Source: Sphingomonadaceae bacterium PASS1 (lineage in GTDB: Bacteria > Pseudomonadota > Alphaproteobacteria > Sphingomonadales > Sphingomonadaceae). Taken from it: DNA of 64,000 nucleotides. Under the pieces are notes generated by a model that was not told the origin of the DNA, made no database searches, and saw only the letters and a program-made list of their open reading frames with translations. A program made the translations under genes and the position numbers. The stretch covers positions 62,001 to 126,000 of the forward strand of contig NKIR01000001.1 of the NCBI GenBank assembly GCA_002255985.1. The letters are read 5' to 3'. Below are positions 48,986-58,553 of the stretch, one piece after another. Position 1 is the first letter of the stretch. Each line of letters opens with the position of its first letter.

Positions 48986-50110
48986 ATGAATCTTGACATC
49001 GATTATTACGAATTGTTGGAAGTCGAGCGGACAGCGGACGAAAAGACGCTGAAGTCCGCCTATCGCCGGATCGCGATGGAATGCCATCCCGACCGCAATC
49101 CCGGCTGCGACAAATCCGAAGCCAGATTTAAAGCGGTCAGCCAGGCCTATGATGTCCTGAAAGATCCGCAAAAGCGTGCGGCCTATGACCGTCTTGGTAA
49201 AGCCGCATTTGAAAATGGCGGCATGGGCGGCGGCGGCCAAGGTGGCGCAGGCTTTGGTGACTTTTCCGACATATTCGAAAGCTTTTTTGGCGATGCCTTT
49301 GGCGGACGCCAGCGTGGCCCCGCACGCGGTGCAGACTTACGCTACGATCTCGAGATTTCGCTTGATGAGGCGTTCCACGGCAAGGATGCCGAGATCACCA
49401 TCGACGTGGCGACGGTTTGCGGCACCTGTGAAGGTTCAGGCGCAACCCCGGGTTCGGGTAAGCGCCGTTGCAACCTGTGCGCGGGTCACGGCAAGGTGCG
49501 CGCGCAGCAGGGGTTCTTCGTCGTCGAACGGACATGTCCAACCTGTCATGGTCGGGGCGAGGTTATCGAAGACCCCTGCCGTGTCTGTGCTGGCGAAGGC
49601 CGCAAGGACGAACGCAAGACCATATCCGTAAATATTCCGCCTGGCGTCGATGAAGGCACCCGCATTCGGGTTGCGGGCAAAGGCGAAGCTGGGCCTTATG
49701 GCGCGGCGGCTGGTGACCTTTACATCTTCATCCATCTGTCACGGCACAAGGTGTTCGAGCGCGACGGCACGACATTGTTCTGCCGTGTGCCCGTAAGCTT
49801 CACCACAGCGGCGCTGGGCGGAGAAATCCGTATTCCGGGCCTTGATGGTGCCGAGCATATCATCATCGTTCCAGAGGGCATCCAGTCGGGTAAACAGCTT
49901 CGCCAGCGTGGGGCAGGGATGCCCGTCCTGCAAGGACGCGGACGCGGCGATATGGTCATCCAAATCGATGTTGAAACGCCGTCCAAATTGTCAGCGCGCC
50001 AGAAAGAAATATTGCGTGAGTTCCGTGAAACCGAAACCGGTGAGGAATGCCCGCAGTCGACTGGCTTTTTTGATAAGCTCAAAGGGATTTGGGACGGCAT
50101 CGCGACGTGA
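48986..50110 (+). CDS. dnaJ: Chaperone DnaJ (Hsp40)
   Basis: Co-chaperone of DnaK. The 374 residues have the J domain with HPD (AMECHPDRNPG), a Gly/Phe-rich linker (about 75-110), the four CxxCxGxG repeats (CGTCEGSG, CNLCAGHG, CPTCHGRG, CRVCAGEG) and the C-terminal substrate domain. ATG 48986 follows GGGGGGTGG. The start NLDIDYYELLEVERTADE matches the family start. Confidence 0.97.
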   Translation: MNLDIDYYELLEVERTADEKTLKSAYRRIAMECHPDRNPGCDKSEARFKAVSQAYDVLKDPQKRAAYDRLGKAAFENGGMGGGGQGGAGFGDFSDIFESFFGDAFGGRQRGPARGADLRYDLEISLDEAFHGKDAEITIDVATVCGTCEGSGATPGSGKRRCNLCAGHGKVRAQQGFFVVERTCPTCHGRGEVIEDPCRVCAGEGRKDERKTISVNIPPGVDEGTRIRVAGKGEAGPYGAAAGDLYIFIHLSRHKVFERDGTTLFCRVPVSFTTAALGGEIRIPGLDGAEHIIIVPEGIQSGKQLRQRGAGMPVLQGRGRGDMVIQIDVETPSKLSARQKEILREFRETETGEECPQSTGFFDKLKGIWDGIAT

Positions 50111-50174
50111 TTGCGGTGCGTGCCAAGCGCGCGCAGGTTCGTTGAAACGGTCTTCGGTGTGTTGAAATGAAGGC

Positions 50175-52514
50175 TCAGCTTTCGATCTGGTCAATCTCAT
50201 TCCGCAATGATGCGATGAGCGGCTGGACATATTTCAGCCGATCTTGCTCCTCATCCAATATCGCGTGGAAGACGAGCCTTTTGTAAGCCCGCACCCTGTT
50301 TTCGGCGACGTCATGACCGGCGGGAAGGGAAGACACCAAAATGTCGATGAGCCGTTCCGCGCCGTGCAAACGCCCCCACAGATAATCATTCTCGCGGTAA
50401 GACCGGCTGAAAAACGCGCCGAAATTGTTGAATTCTATGCCCTTCAACGTGGCAGCAGCGCCACCTTGGCGAATGGAGTTGCAGTCTTCGGGTGAAATGC
50501 GGTCCACTTTGACGGGGTCAAATTCGTCGAACCCTTCGTCCTGCAACAATGGCAAGGTCGCGATATCGTACAGCGCATAACCCAGATAGCCGAGCAGCAT
50601 GGCCCGGCGTGCCTCAACCGGCAGTGCGAGGACCGCGGCGCACAATATCGCATCCACACGCAGGTCTGTTTGGACGAGGTCGCGCTGTGCCGCCAAATGT
50701 TTCATGAGCCCGGCCGGATTGGTGACGCCTGCCTTTGCGGCAACGGCAAAATCGACACCGAGGAATTCGGCCGTTTCCAGATCCAGATACATCGCCAGAC
50801 AGCGATAAATGGCATCACGGATCTGCATGATGTCGCTTTCGGGTACGTCGATGACATTTTCGACCTCTTCCGTCAGATGCCGTGCGAGGAAGCGGAGCCG
50901 GCGAATTCTGAACCGTAGGTCATGCGTGCCAAAGAAGGCGATGGACTGTTTGGTGGCTTGCTTGCCGCTGTCATGCGGCATGCTGTCCAATCCCCGTGTC
51001 CTGATTTCGGACCACAAAGCGGTCCTCAGGTCCCGGAAAAACCCGTTGTTTGCATCGGGCAGACTGCGACGCGCGGTCGCCACAATGTCGTCGACGACGC
51101 CCGCAAGCTTTAAATGGCCATAAGCACGATAGCTGAAGCCAGCGGCAAGTATCGCCTTTTCCTGCGCAGATTGGCGCCATTTTTGCATACGGACCGCAGT
51201 CGGCTGGCTCAGGAACCAAGTCTTGCCCAGCAGTGCCTCGACGGTGGTTTCGACTTCGTTCCGTAGGCTGTCGATCACCTGTCGCATCCGTTCGATCCGT
51301 TCCGACCGGCCCATGATTTTTTCCAAGCTATCGCGGATCGGTTGTTCCCGCGGGATGTTGGATGTCGCGCCAAATATCGTTGCGAAAAAGCTGGGGGGTT
51401 TGCGCGGGTTCTCCGCGCTGCCATCTGCGTTGCGCCGACCGAAGCGGAAACTTGGGCGGCCGGGCTTTGGGTCAATGTAGACAAAGCGGCGGTCGACTTC
51501 GCGGCGCGCGGGGCGGTTGCGCAGGGCGGCAATCGCCTGATTAAACGGCGCGTTGGCGAGCACCGAACCGTCAATCAGCATGGTGTCTTCCGCTGCATTG
51601 GCGGCAAATTGCTGCGGCAATATGCGTTTCAGAAATGTGTTCCGCCCGAGCCATGGTACATTTTCGCGTGCCAGCAATCGGTCAAGCTCACGCACCGAAA
51701 AGGGCGGAAACGCACCTGGGAAGCTCGCGGTCGCACGTGCCGCAAAGATAAGTTCGGCCATATCAGCAAGGCCGGTCCGGCCGCGTGTCGAAAAGTCGAC
51801 GGTGATCCGGTGTTCAGACTCCGTCACCTCGGGCGGACTGTTCAACCGCAAGACTTGATCATGCCCGTTAAAATCGGTGACCGTCACAAACAGGTCGAGC
51901 GGTTGGTTGATGGGCAAAAGCGGCGATCCGGCTTTACTCGCCGCCATGGCCTTCAACGCATCCAACAATAGCTTGGAAAACACGTTGCCGCCAAAGGGTG
52001 GCGCGAACCAGCGGGCACGAACGAAGCGCGATAGCTTGGTTGCCACCTCGTCCTGTGCTTCCTTCGCAACCGTCCGTTCAACAGTCCCGCCGCGCCGCCG
52101 CAATATCATCCACGCTATCGGTGTCGCCCAAAATTTGGAGAAGCGCGACAGCGGGCGGGCATCGGGGTCAAGCAGGACATCGACATCGGCCATTTCAAGC
52201 CACATGTCGGTCAGCGGCTCCAGCGACTGCCCTGTGACAATCGCTTGGGACAGAAATATGCCGTTAATGCCGCCCGCGCTTGAGCCGGCGATAATATCGG
52301 TCAGCACGCGAAGCTTCGTTCCGCTGACTTGTGATATTTCGGCGAGTAAGTCGTGATAGACGGACTCGCTGCCCCGGGCGGCAGGCGCTGCATCATGGAA
52401 TGCGCGGCTGGCGCGAACCATATGCCAAATCTCGCGCGTGACGCCATGCATGTAGATGGCAAGGCTTACCCCGCCATAACAAATGAGCGCTAGCCGAAGT
52501 TCTTTTTCACGCAT
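50175..52514 (-). CDS. Large patatin-like phospholipase (DUF3376-type)
   Basis: A 779-residue lipid acyl hydrolase. The N-terminal patatin domain has LICYGGVSLAIYMHGV (oxyanion loop), the nucleophile elbow IIAGSSAGGINGIFLS (GxSxG, Ser79) and the dyad Asp in MLIDGSVLANAPFNQA. A long C-terminal part (about 400-779) of the kind named DUF3376 follows, with no known function. From ATG 52514 it starts MREKELRLALICYGG. No signal peptide. It diverges from radA by 93 bases. Bacterial patatins range from virulence lipases to membrane-turnover enzymes, so the role is open. Confidence 0.87.
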   Translation of the reverse strand: MREKELRLALICYGGVSLAIYMHGVTREIWHMVRASRAFHDAAPAARGSESVYHDLLAEISQVSGTKLRVLTDIIAGSSAGGINGIFLSQAIVTGQSLEPLTDMWLEMADVDVLLDPDARPLSRFSKFWATPIAWMILRRRGGTVERTVAKEAQDEVATKLSRFVRARWFAPPFGGNVFSKLLLDALKAMAASKAGSPLLPINQPLDLFVTVTDFNGHDQVLRLNSPPEVTESEHRITVDFSTRGRTGLADMAELIFAARATASFPGAFPPFSVRELDRLLARENVPWLGRNTFLKRILPQQFAANAAEDTMLIDGSVLANAPFNQAIAALRNRPARREVDRRFVYIDPKPGRPSFRFGRRNADGSAENPRKPPSFFATIFGATSNIPREQPIRDSLEKIMGRSERIERMRQVIDSLRNEVETTVEALLGKTWFLSQPTAVRMQKWRQSAQEKAILAAGFSYRAYGHLKLAGVVDDIVATARRSLPDANNGFFRDLRTALWSEIRTRGLDSMPHDSGKQATKQSIAFFGTHDLRFRIRRLRFLARHLTEEVENVIDVPESDIMQIRDAIYRCLAMYLDLETAEFLGVDFAVAAKAGVTNPAGLMKHLAAQRDLVQTDLRVDAILCAAVLALPVEARRAMLLGYLGYALYDIATLPLLQDEGFDEFDPVKVDRISPEDCNSIRQGGAAATLKGIEFNNFGAFFSRSYRENDYLWGRLHGAERLIDILVSSLPAGHDVAENRVRAYKRLVFHAILDEEQDRLKYVQPLIASLRNEIDQIES

Positions 52515-52607
52515 GCCGATGGTGTGACAGCGCCAACGGTCGTGCGCAAGCACCGATGCGTGCTTTTTACGGCTTGAGTTCTTGATATGTTCTGATAGTT
52601 TCCGCTT

Positions 52608-53972
52608 ATGGCAAAGGCAAAGCGCAAATATGTATGTCAGGCATGCGGTTCGGAAGCGAACCGCTGGCAGGGGCAATGTGACGACTGCGGCGAATGGAAT
52701 ACGCTGGCGGAAGAAGCGAGCGCGACGGTCTTTGAGCTGAAGCATCATTTGCATTCGGGCGGACGTTCTGTGGAACTGTCGGGGCTGAACACCGACATCA
52801 AACTACCTGATCGCGCCTCGACCGGCATCGCTGAATTCGACCGTGCGTTGGGTGGGGGCCTTGTTCCGGGTTCAGCGACTTTGCTGGGCGGTGACCCGGG
52901 CATTGGTAAGTCTACTTTGTTGTTGCAGGCGGCGGCCAATTTGGCGCGGCGTGGACTTAGCGTTGCGTATATTTCGGGCGAAGAGGCGGTTGACCAAGTG
53001 CGTTTGCGCGCACGGCGGCTTGGGCTCGGCGATGCGCCGGTGCAATTGGCGGCCGCAACGTCGGTCCGCGACATATTGACGACGATGGGGAAGGGCGCGC
53101 CGCCCGCCTTGTTGGTGATTGACTCGATTCAGACGATGCATAGCGATTTGATTGAAGGCGCCCCGGGCACCGTCAGCCAAGTGCGGGCATCGGCGCAAGA
53201 GCTGATCCGTTTTGCCAAAGAGCGTGGCTCTGCATTGATGCTCGTTGGCCATGTCACCAAAGACGGAACGATTGCCGGCCCACGCGTGCTTGAACATATG
53301 GTTGATACGGTGTTGGCGTTTGAAGGTGAGCGAAGCCACCAATATCGCATATTGCGCGCATCGAAGAACCGCTTTGGCGGCACCGATGAGATTGGCGTTT
53401 TCGCCATGGCGGAAGAGGGCCTGACCGAGGTTGGCAACCCAAGCGCATTGTTCCTGACCGACCGTGCCGAACAAGTGACCGGTGCAACGGTGTTTCCGGC
53501 GTTGGAAGGCACGCGGCCAGTGCTCGTTGAAATTCAGGCGCTTACCGTGCGCCTATCCAGCGGTGCCACGCCGCGCCGCGCGGTGGTCGGATGGGACAGC
53601 GGACGGCTCGCCATGATATTGGCGGTGTTGGAGGCGCGCTGTGGCCTAAGCTTTTCGACTGCTGAAGTATATCTGAACATCGCTGGCGGGTATCGCATTT
53701 CGGACCCTGCGGCGGACCTTGCGGTCGCGGCAGCGCTGGTATCTGCCCTTGCCGAGCGGCCGTTGCCGTCGGATGCTGTCCTGTTTGGGGAAGTCGCCTT
53801 GTCTGGCGAAATTCGTCCCGTCGCACATGGCGCATTGCGCTTGAAGGAATCGGCCAAGCTTGGCTTCAGCCGCGCACTTGTTCCGCCATCGGTGAAGGGA
53901 CAGTCGGGAATTTCAACGCAAGAGTTCCGCACGCTGGCCAATCTCGTTGACCATATGCTGGGACGTCACTAA
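52608..53972 (+). CDS. radA: DNA repair protein RadA
   Basis: RecA-like branch-migration helicase. The 454 residues have the N-terminal zinc finger CQACGSEANRWQGQCDDCGE, Walker A GGDPGIGKSTLLLQ, the KNRFG motif ASKNRFGGTDEIGVF and a C-terminal Lon-like domain (VYLNIAGGYRISDPAADLAV, LFGEVALSGEIRPV). Normal length. cvpA follows 117 bases later. Confidence 0.95.
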   Translation: MAKAKRKYVCQACGSEANRWQGQCDDCGEWNTLAEEASATVFELKHHLHSGGRSVELSGLNTDIKLPDRASTGIAEFDRALGGGLVPGSATLLGGDPGIGKSTLLLQAAANLARRGLSVAYISGEEAVDQVRLRARRLGLGDAPVQLAAATSVRDILTTMGKGAPPALLVIDSIQTMHSDLIEGAPGTVSQVRASAQELIRFAKERGSALMLVGHVTKDGTIAGPRVLEHMVDTVLAFEGERSHQYRILRASKNRFGGTDEIGVFAMAEEGLTEVGNPSALFLTDRAEQVTGATVFPALEGTRPVLVEIQALTVRLSSGATPRRAVVGWDSGRLAMILAVLEARCGLSFSTAEVYLNIAGGYRISDPAADLAVAAALVSALAERPLPSDAVLFGEVALSGEIRPVAHGALRLKESAKLGFSRALVPPSVKGQSGISTQEFRTLANLVDHMLGRH

Positions 53973-54089
53973 ATCTGTTTTTAGGCCATGTCATATGCGA
54001 CGGAAATCAGGCGGCCTTGCGGCTTGAATGGCGATATTAGCGCACTGCGGACGAGGTGCGACGAATTATAGATTGGGCAGCAGCGTTAA

Positions 54090-54614
54090 ATGACCGCACT
54101 TGATACCATTGTATTTTTCCTAATCGGCAGCGGAGCCATTTTCGGCTTCTTGCGCGGTTTTGTGCAAGAAACGCTGTCGATGATTGCATGGATATTGGTT
54201 ATCGCTGCCGTTCGCGTCCTGCATGCCCCTGCGACGTCTGCGCTGGCGGAAACCATTGGTTCGGAAACAAGCGCGGCTATTGTGGCGTTTCTGTCTATTG
54301 TCATCGTCATCTATGCACTCGGCAGATGGATCGCAAAATCGCTTGGCGCGCGATCGCGCAAATCGCTTTTGGGGCCATTTGACCGTGTCTTGGGTTTTGG
54401 TTTCGGAATGTTGAAGGGGCTGATGATGGCGACCCTCATATTCCTGTTGCTCGTCATGGGTTATGGCATGTTCGTCGGCGCGGATGAGGCGCGCCCCGAA
54501 TGGATGACACAATCACGCACCTATCCACTTCTGAACGCCAGCGGGACAGCCATGTCCGATTTCGTTCGGGAGAACAGCGGGGCCGACGACGAAGCCGCGG
54601 GAACCAACGAGTGA
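54090..54614 (+). CDS. cvpA: CvpA family membrane protein
   Basis: Inner-membrane protein of 174 residues, named for colicin V production and linked in some bacteria to bile-salt and envelope stress resistance. Four hydrophobic segments (about 5-20, 28-45, 65-85, 105-128), with GFLRGFVQETLSMIAWILV and FDRVLGFGFGMLKGLMMATL as family marks. The acidic C-terminal tail is cytoplasmic or periplasmic. Its TGA overlaps the GTG of the NifU-like gene. Confidence 0.9.
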   Translation: MTALDTIVFFLIGSGAIFGFLRGFVQETLSMIAWILVIAAVRVLHAPATSALAETIGSETSAAIVAFLSIVIVIYALGRWIAKSLGARSRKSLLGPFDRVLGFGFGMLKGLMMATLIFLLLVMGYGMFVGADEARPEWMTQSRTYPLLNASGTAMSDFVRENSGADDEAAGTNE

Positions 54615-55045
54615 GCGATTCCGCTCTATACAATCGCGACATACTTCGCCTCGCGACCGCATTGGTCGCAAATGACCGCCTTGAAAATCCCGACGGGTCG
54701 GCAGAGGTCCGATCCCCGGTTTGCGGAAGCCGGATGCAGGCAGATGTCATGACCGACGCAAGCGGGCATATACGCGGGCTGGCCTTGCGCGCAAACGCCT
54801 GCGCCTTGGGTCAGGCCTCGGCTGCCATTTTGCGACAGAATGCCGACGGGTTGAGCCTATCGATGCTGAATGAACTGCGCGACGGCATTGCGCATGCATT
54901 AAAGCGTGAGGGCGCGATGCCCGATATTTGGCCTGAACTGGATTTGCTTTCCGCGGCAAGTGATTATCCGTCACGACATGCGGCCATCTTGCTGCCCTAT
55001 GATGCGGTTCTGGCTGCGGCGCAGAATATCAAAGAAAAAAGCTGA
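54611..55045 (+). CDS. NifU/IscU-like iron-sulfur scaffold homologue lacking the third cysteine
   Basis: A 144-residue protein of the IscU-like fold. Two scaffold cysteines are in SPVCGSRMQADV (Cys38) and ANACALGQAS (Cys64), but the third position, normally R-x-x-C near residue 125, reads YPSRHAAILLPYDAV, without Cys. It starts at GTG 54611 overlapping cvpA; the frame extends upstream without conserved sequence. It may be a degenerate or specialised scaffold rather than a normal SufU/IscU (inference). No other Fe-S assembly gene is close. Confidence 0.75.
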   Translation: MSDSALYNRDILRLATALVANDRLENPDGSAEVRSPVCGSRMQADVMTDASGHIRGLALRANACALGQASAAILRQNADGLSLSMLNELRDGIAHALKREGAMPDIWPELDLLSAASDYPSRHAAILLPYDAVLAAAQNIKEKS

Positions 55046-56831
55046 TGGAGGACGCGCCGCATAATCTTGTTGCGGACGTGATGCTCGGCGGGGTTGTCTT
55101 GCTGGGCGCAGCGCTGATATCCGTTCTTATTTTCCGCCGCCTCGGCCTTGGTGCTGTGCTCGGGTATCTGGCTGCCGGTATCGCCATCGGTCCGGATGGT
55201 CTTGGCCTAATCGGCGCGCCAGAGACGATATTGGCCTATTCGGAAATCGGCATCATATTGCTCTTTTCCTCGTCGGGTTGGAACTATCGCCCAGCCGGTT
55301 GTGGCTGTTGCGCAGGGATATTTTGTTGTTCGGTCCGCTGCAGGTGACGCTCTGTGGCCTTGGCATGTTTGCGATCATTCGCTTCGCCATGCCGACCTTC
55401 AGTTGGGAAGCGGCGTTGGTGCTTGGCCTGCCGCTTGCCTTATCATCCACCGCGCAGGTCCTGCCGCTGCTGCAATCGCGTGGCCGCATGAAAACCGACT
55501 ATGGCGAAAAAAGCTTCTCCATCCTGTTGTTTCAGGACATTTCGATTGTCCCATTGCTGACGATTGTCGCCGCATTGTCGCGTGCACCGGCAGATGACGG
55601 CGCCATTACGGGCTGGCGGCTGGTTCTATATGCGGTCCTCGCCATATTGGGGCTGGTGCTCGCCGGGCGCTGTTTGCTGTCGCCATTGTTGCGGCTTGTC
55701 GGCAAGATTTCCGAACGTGAACTGTTCATTGTCACGGGGCTGTTCACGGTTTGCGTGAGCGCGGCGGTCATGCAGTCGATTGGCGTGTCGCCTGCATTGA
55801 GGGCGTTTGTTGCAGGCGTGATGCTGGCAGAATCGCCGTACCGGCATGAGCTTGAGGCGGATATTGATCCGTTTCGATCGATCCTGCTGGGTCTGTTTTT
55901 CCTTGCGGTCGGCATGTTGCTCGATGTTGACGTCATTCTTGCCCAGCCGCTATTTGTTGCGGGGCTTGCGCTGGCGTTGGTCACCGTCAAAATTGCCATC
56001 ATCTTTGCGCTTGGCCGGTTCTTTGGATTGAAGAGCAAGCCGTCCATCATCATGGCCATGCTGTTGAGCCAGGGCGGGGAATTCGCATTTGTGTTGTTCA
56101 CTGCGGCGCAGCAAGCGTTGTTGATTGAGCCGGAGGCTGCGAGCCTATTTGGCGCGGTGGTAACGCTGTCGATGGCGTCGACGCCTTTCTTGATGATTAT
56201 TGCCGGCAAGCTGGCGGCACATAAGCCCAAAAGTGCCGCCCAGCTTGATGACCCTGCGTTGGCTTCGCAAGCCAATGTGATCATCGTTGGCCATGGCCGG
56301 TTCGGGCAACAGGTGTCGCAGATTATGCAGGCCGCGGGCCGGTCGGTCACGCTCATCGATATTAACCCACGGACAATCGACACAAGCGGCGAATTTGGTG
56401 TCAAAGTCTTCTACGGCGATGGAACACGCATTGATTTGTTGCAGCGGGCAGGGGGCGAGGACGCGCAGGCGATATTCTTCTGCATCGACGACCGGCACAT
56501 GACCGCAGAGTCATTGATGCCCGTGCGTGAGACATTTCCACGCACCAAGCTGTTTGTGCGCGCATATGACCGGCAACAGGCGCTGGCGTTAATGGAAGAT
56601 GACGGCATCAGTATTATCCGCGAGCTATTTGAATCGTCGATCCGCATGTCGGTCGATGCGCTCAAGTTCTTCGGAACTGAACGCGAGGCTATTCATGAGA
56701 TCGTCGCCGAATTCCGCCGGCGCGACCGAAGCCGACTAAAAGCGCAGTTCTCCAGCGGCGATATGCACGCCGGTAAACAGCATAGCTTTGGCGGTGATGA
56801 TTCGGATGATTTCCTGATCGCTCAGGATTGA
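55045..56831 (+). pseudogene. Monovalent cation:proton antiporter (CPA2, KefB/KefC-like) with a frameshift
   Basis: Membrane antiporter with a C-terminal TrkA-N domain. The N-terminal part (55045 to about 55265) reads IGPDGLGLI and SEIGIILLF, then leaves frame. The family continuation LFLVGLELSPSRLWLLRRD is encoded in another frame from about 55264 and runs intact to 56831, with a Rossmann VIIVGHGRFGQQVSQ and FGVKVFYGDGTR. The whole span is 1787 bases, 2 more than a multiple of 3, so one base seems missing near CTCTTTTCCT (55261-55270). The rest is intact, so this is either a very recent mutation or a sequence error. It starts on the last base of the NifU-like stop and ends 10 bases into convergent aroB. 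Confidence 0.88.
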
Positions 56832-57928
56832 GCTTCATCGTCGAGGAAGGCCGCGACGTCATCCAGTACAACGTCCTTGGACAGGAAGGTTTGCCCTATG
56901 CCTCGCGCGAGCAAGAAGGGCAAAGTGCCGCCGCTCATTTTTTTGTCATGCCGCATATAATCCACCAGCAACGCGCCGTTCGCGGTGACGCCAGCATCTG
57001 AAAGCGTGGTGGGTAAGCCGGCCGCCTTCAGCAGCTGCGACACGCGCTTGGCATCTTCTACGGAGCACAGGCCAAGCCGGACGGAATACCGAAACGCCAG
57101 CGCCATGCCCGCTGCGACGGCTTCGCCGTGGAACAGTCTATCGGAAAAACCTGTGTCGGCTTCCAACGCATGGCCAAAGGTATGGCCCAGGTTCAACAGT
57201 GCCCGTGTGCCCGTGCGTTCGGTCTCGTCAGCGGCGACGATGCGCGCTTTGGATTGAACCGATGTTATGATGGCCCGTGCGCGAATGGCGGGGTCTCCGG
57301 CAAAGAAACTGTCCAGATTGTCTTCGCAATATCGGAAGAATTCGGGATCATCGATCAGGCCATATTTGACCACTTCGGCAAAGCCAGCCGCCAATTGGCG
57401 TGGCGGTAGAGTCGACAACAATTCAGGGTCGATCAGCACCAATGCGGGCTGATGAAATGCACCGACGAGGTTTTTGCCTGCCACACTGTTGATCGCGGTC
57501 TTGCCACCGACGCTGCTGTCCACTTGCGCCAGCAAGGTCGTCGGGATTTGCACGAACGAACAGCCGCGCTTCACAATATGCGTTGCAAAACCCGTGATGT
57601 CGCCGACAACACCGCCGCCTAACGCGATGACATGATCGCTGCGTTCTACATGCTGTGATAGCATCCAGTCGGTCAGCTTTTCCAGCTCAGCCCAGCTTTT
57701 TCCAGCCTCACCCGCGGGCAAAATATACACCGCCATTCTCACGCCAGCGGCGGAGAGCACGACTTCAATCGCAGGCCAGACAGCGCGGGCAACATTTTCG
57801 TCTGTGACCACCAACAACCGGTTGTCGCGCGTATAAGGAAGCAGATATTCTGGCGCCTGTGCCATTAAGCCCGCACGGACATGAATGTCATAAGGTGCAT
57901 TGGTCAGGTCGACGGAAATGACGGTCAT
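56822..57928 (-). CDS. aroB: 3-dehydroquinate synthase
   Basis: Second step of the shikimate pathway, DAHP to dehydroquinate, NAD- and Zn-dependent. The 368 residues have VIALGGGVVGDITGFATHIV, FVQIPTTLLAQVDSSVGGKT and the metal-site region LNLGHTFGHALEADTG with HGEAVAAGMALAFRY. The start overlaps the aroK stop by 4 bases, the usual aroK-aroB pair. Confidence 0.96.
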   Translation of the reverse strand: MTVISVDLTNAPYDIHVRAGLMAQAPEYLLPYTRDNRLLVVTDENVARAVWPAIEVVLSAAGVRMAVYILPAGEAGKSWAELEKLTDWMLSQHVERSDHVIALGGGVVGDITGFATHIVKRGCSFVQIPTTLLAQVDSSVGGKTAINSVAGKNLVGAFHQPALVLIDPELLSTLPPRQLAAGFAEVVKYGLIDDPEFFRYCEDNLDSFFAGDPAIRARAIITSVQSKARIVAADETERTGTRALLNLGHTFGHALEADTGFSDRLFHGEAVAAGMALAFRYSVRLGLCSVEDAKRVSQLLKAAGLPTTLSDAGVTANGALLVDYMRHDKKMSGGTLPFLLARGIGQTFLSKDVVLDDVAAFLDDEAQS

Positions 57929-58488
57929 TGGGCAAGGGCCTTCAGGATATTTTCAACGGTCCGCATATGCGGCGATGTATCGCTGCGAATATGGATATTG
58001 GCCGTCGCATAAAGCGGGTTGCGAGTCTTGCCAAGTTCCGTCAGGACTTCAATAGGGTCCTTATCCTTTAGCAAAGGCCGGTGGCTGCGCCGACCAACGC
58101 GGTCGGCCAGTACTTTTACGTCCGCGTCCAGCCAAATCGATATCGCGCGCTCCAATATCAGTGCGCGGGTGTCCGCATTGACGAACGCGCCGCCGCCTGT
58201 GGCGATAATCTTTGGCGCACCCTCGACAAGCCGCGCGATAACCCGTCGCTCTCCATCGCGAAAATAGCCTTCGCCGAACTTTTCGAATATTTCGGAAATG
58301 GAAAGTCCCGCGGCACGTTCAATTTCATCGTCAGCATCGGCAAAAGGCACGTTCAACCGGGCAGCTAGGCGTTTTCCAATGCTGCTTTTGCCCACGCCCA
58401 TCATCCCGACCAGAACGACCGGCCGGTCAATTACCTGGTCAGTTACTGTTCGGTCGTTGCCGATTTTTTGTTCATCGTTTCCGGGCAT
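57925..58488 (-). CDS. aroK: Shikimate kinase
   Basis: Phosphorylates shikimate with ATP. From ATG 58488 the 187 residues have a short non-conserved lead, the P-loop VLVGMMGVGKSSIGKRLAAR, the shikimate-binding DADDEIERAAGLSISEIFE and GEGYFRDGERRVI, IIATGGGAFV and the lid RVGRRSHRPLL. The frame runs upstream to 58539 without conserved sequence. It diverges from the small membrane-protein locus by 65 bases. Confidence 0.95.
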   Translation of the reverse strand: MPGNDEQKIGNDRTVTDQVIDRPVVLVGMMGVGKSSIGKRLAARLNVPFADADDEIERAAGLSISEIFEKFGEGYFRDGERRVIARLVEGAPKIIATGGGAFVNADTRALILERAISIWLDADVKVLADRVGRRSHRPLLKDKDPIEVLTELGKTRNPLYATANIHIRSDTSPHMRTVENILKALAQ

Positions 58489-58553
58489 TGCGACACCGCC
58501 TATATATCGGCTATTCCCAACCCGAAAGTAATTTGCCACTTGTCCGGAAAATT

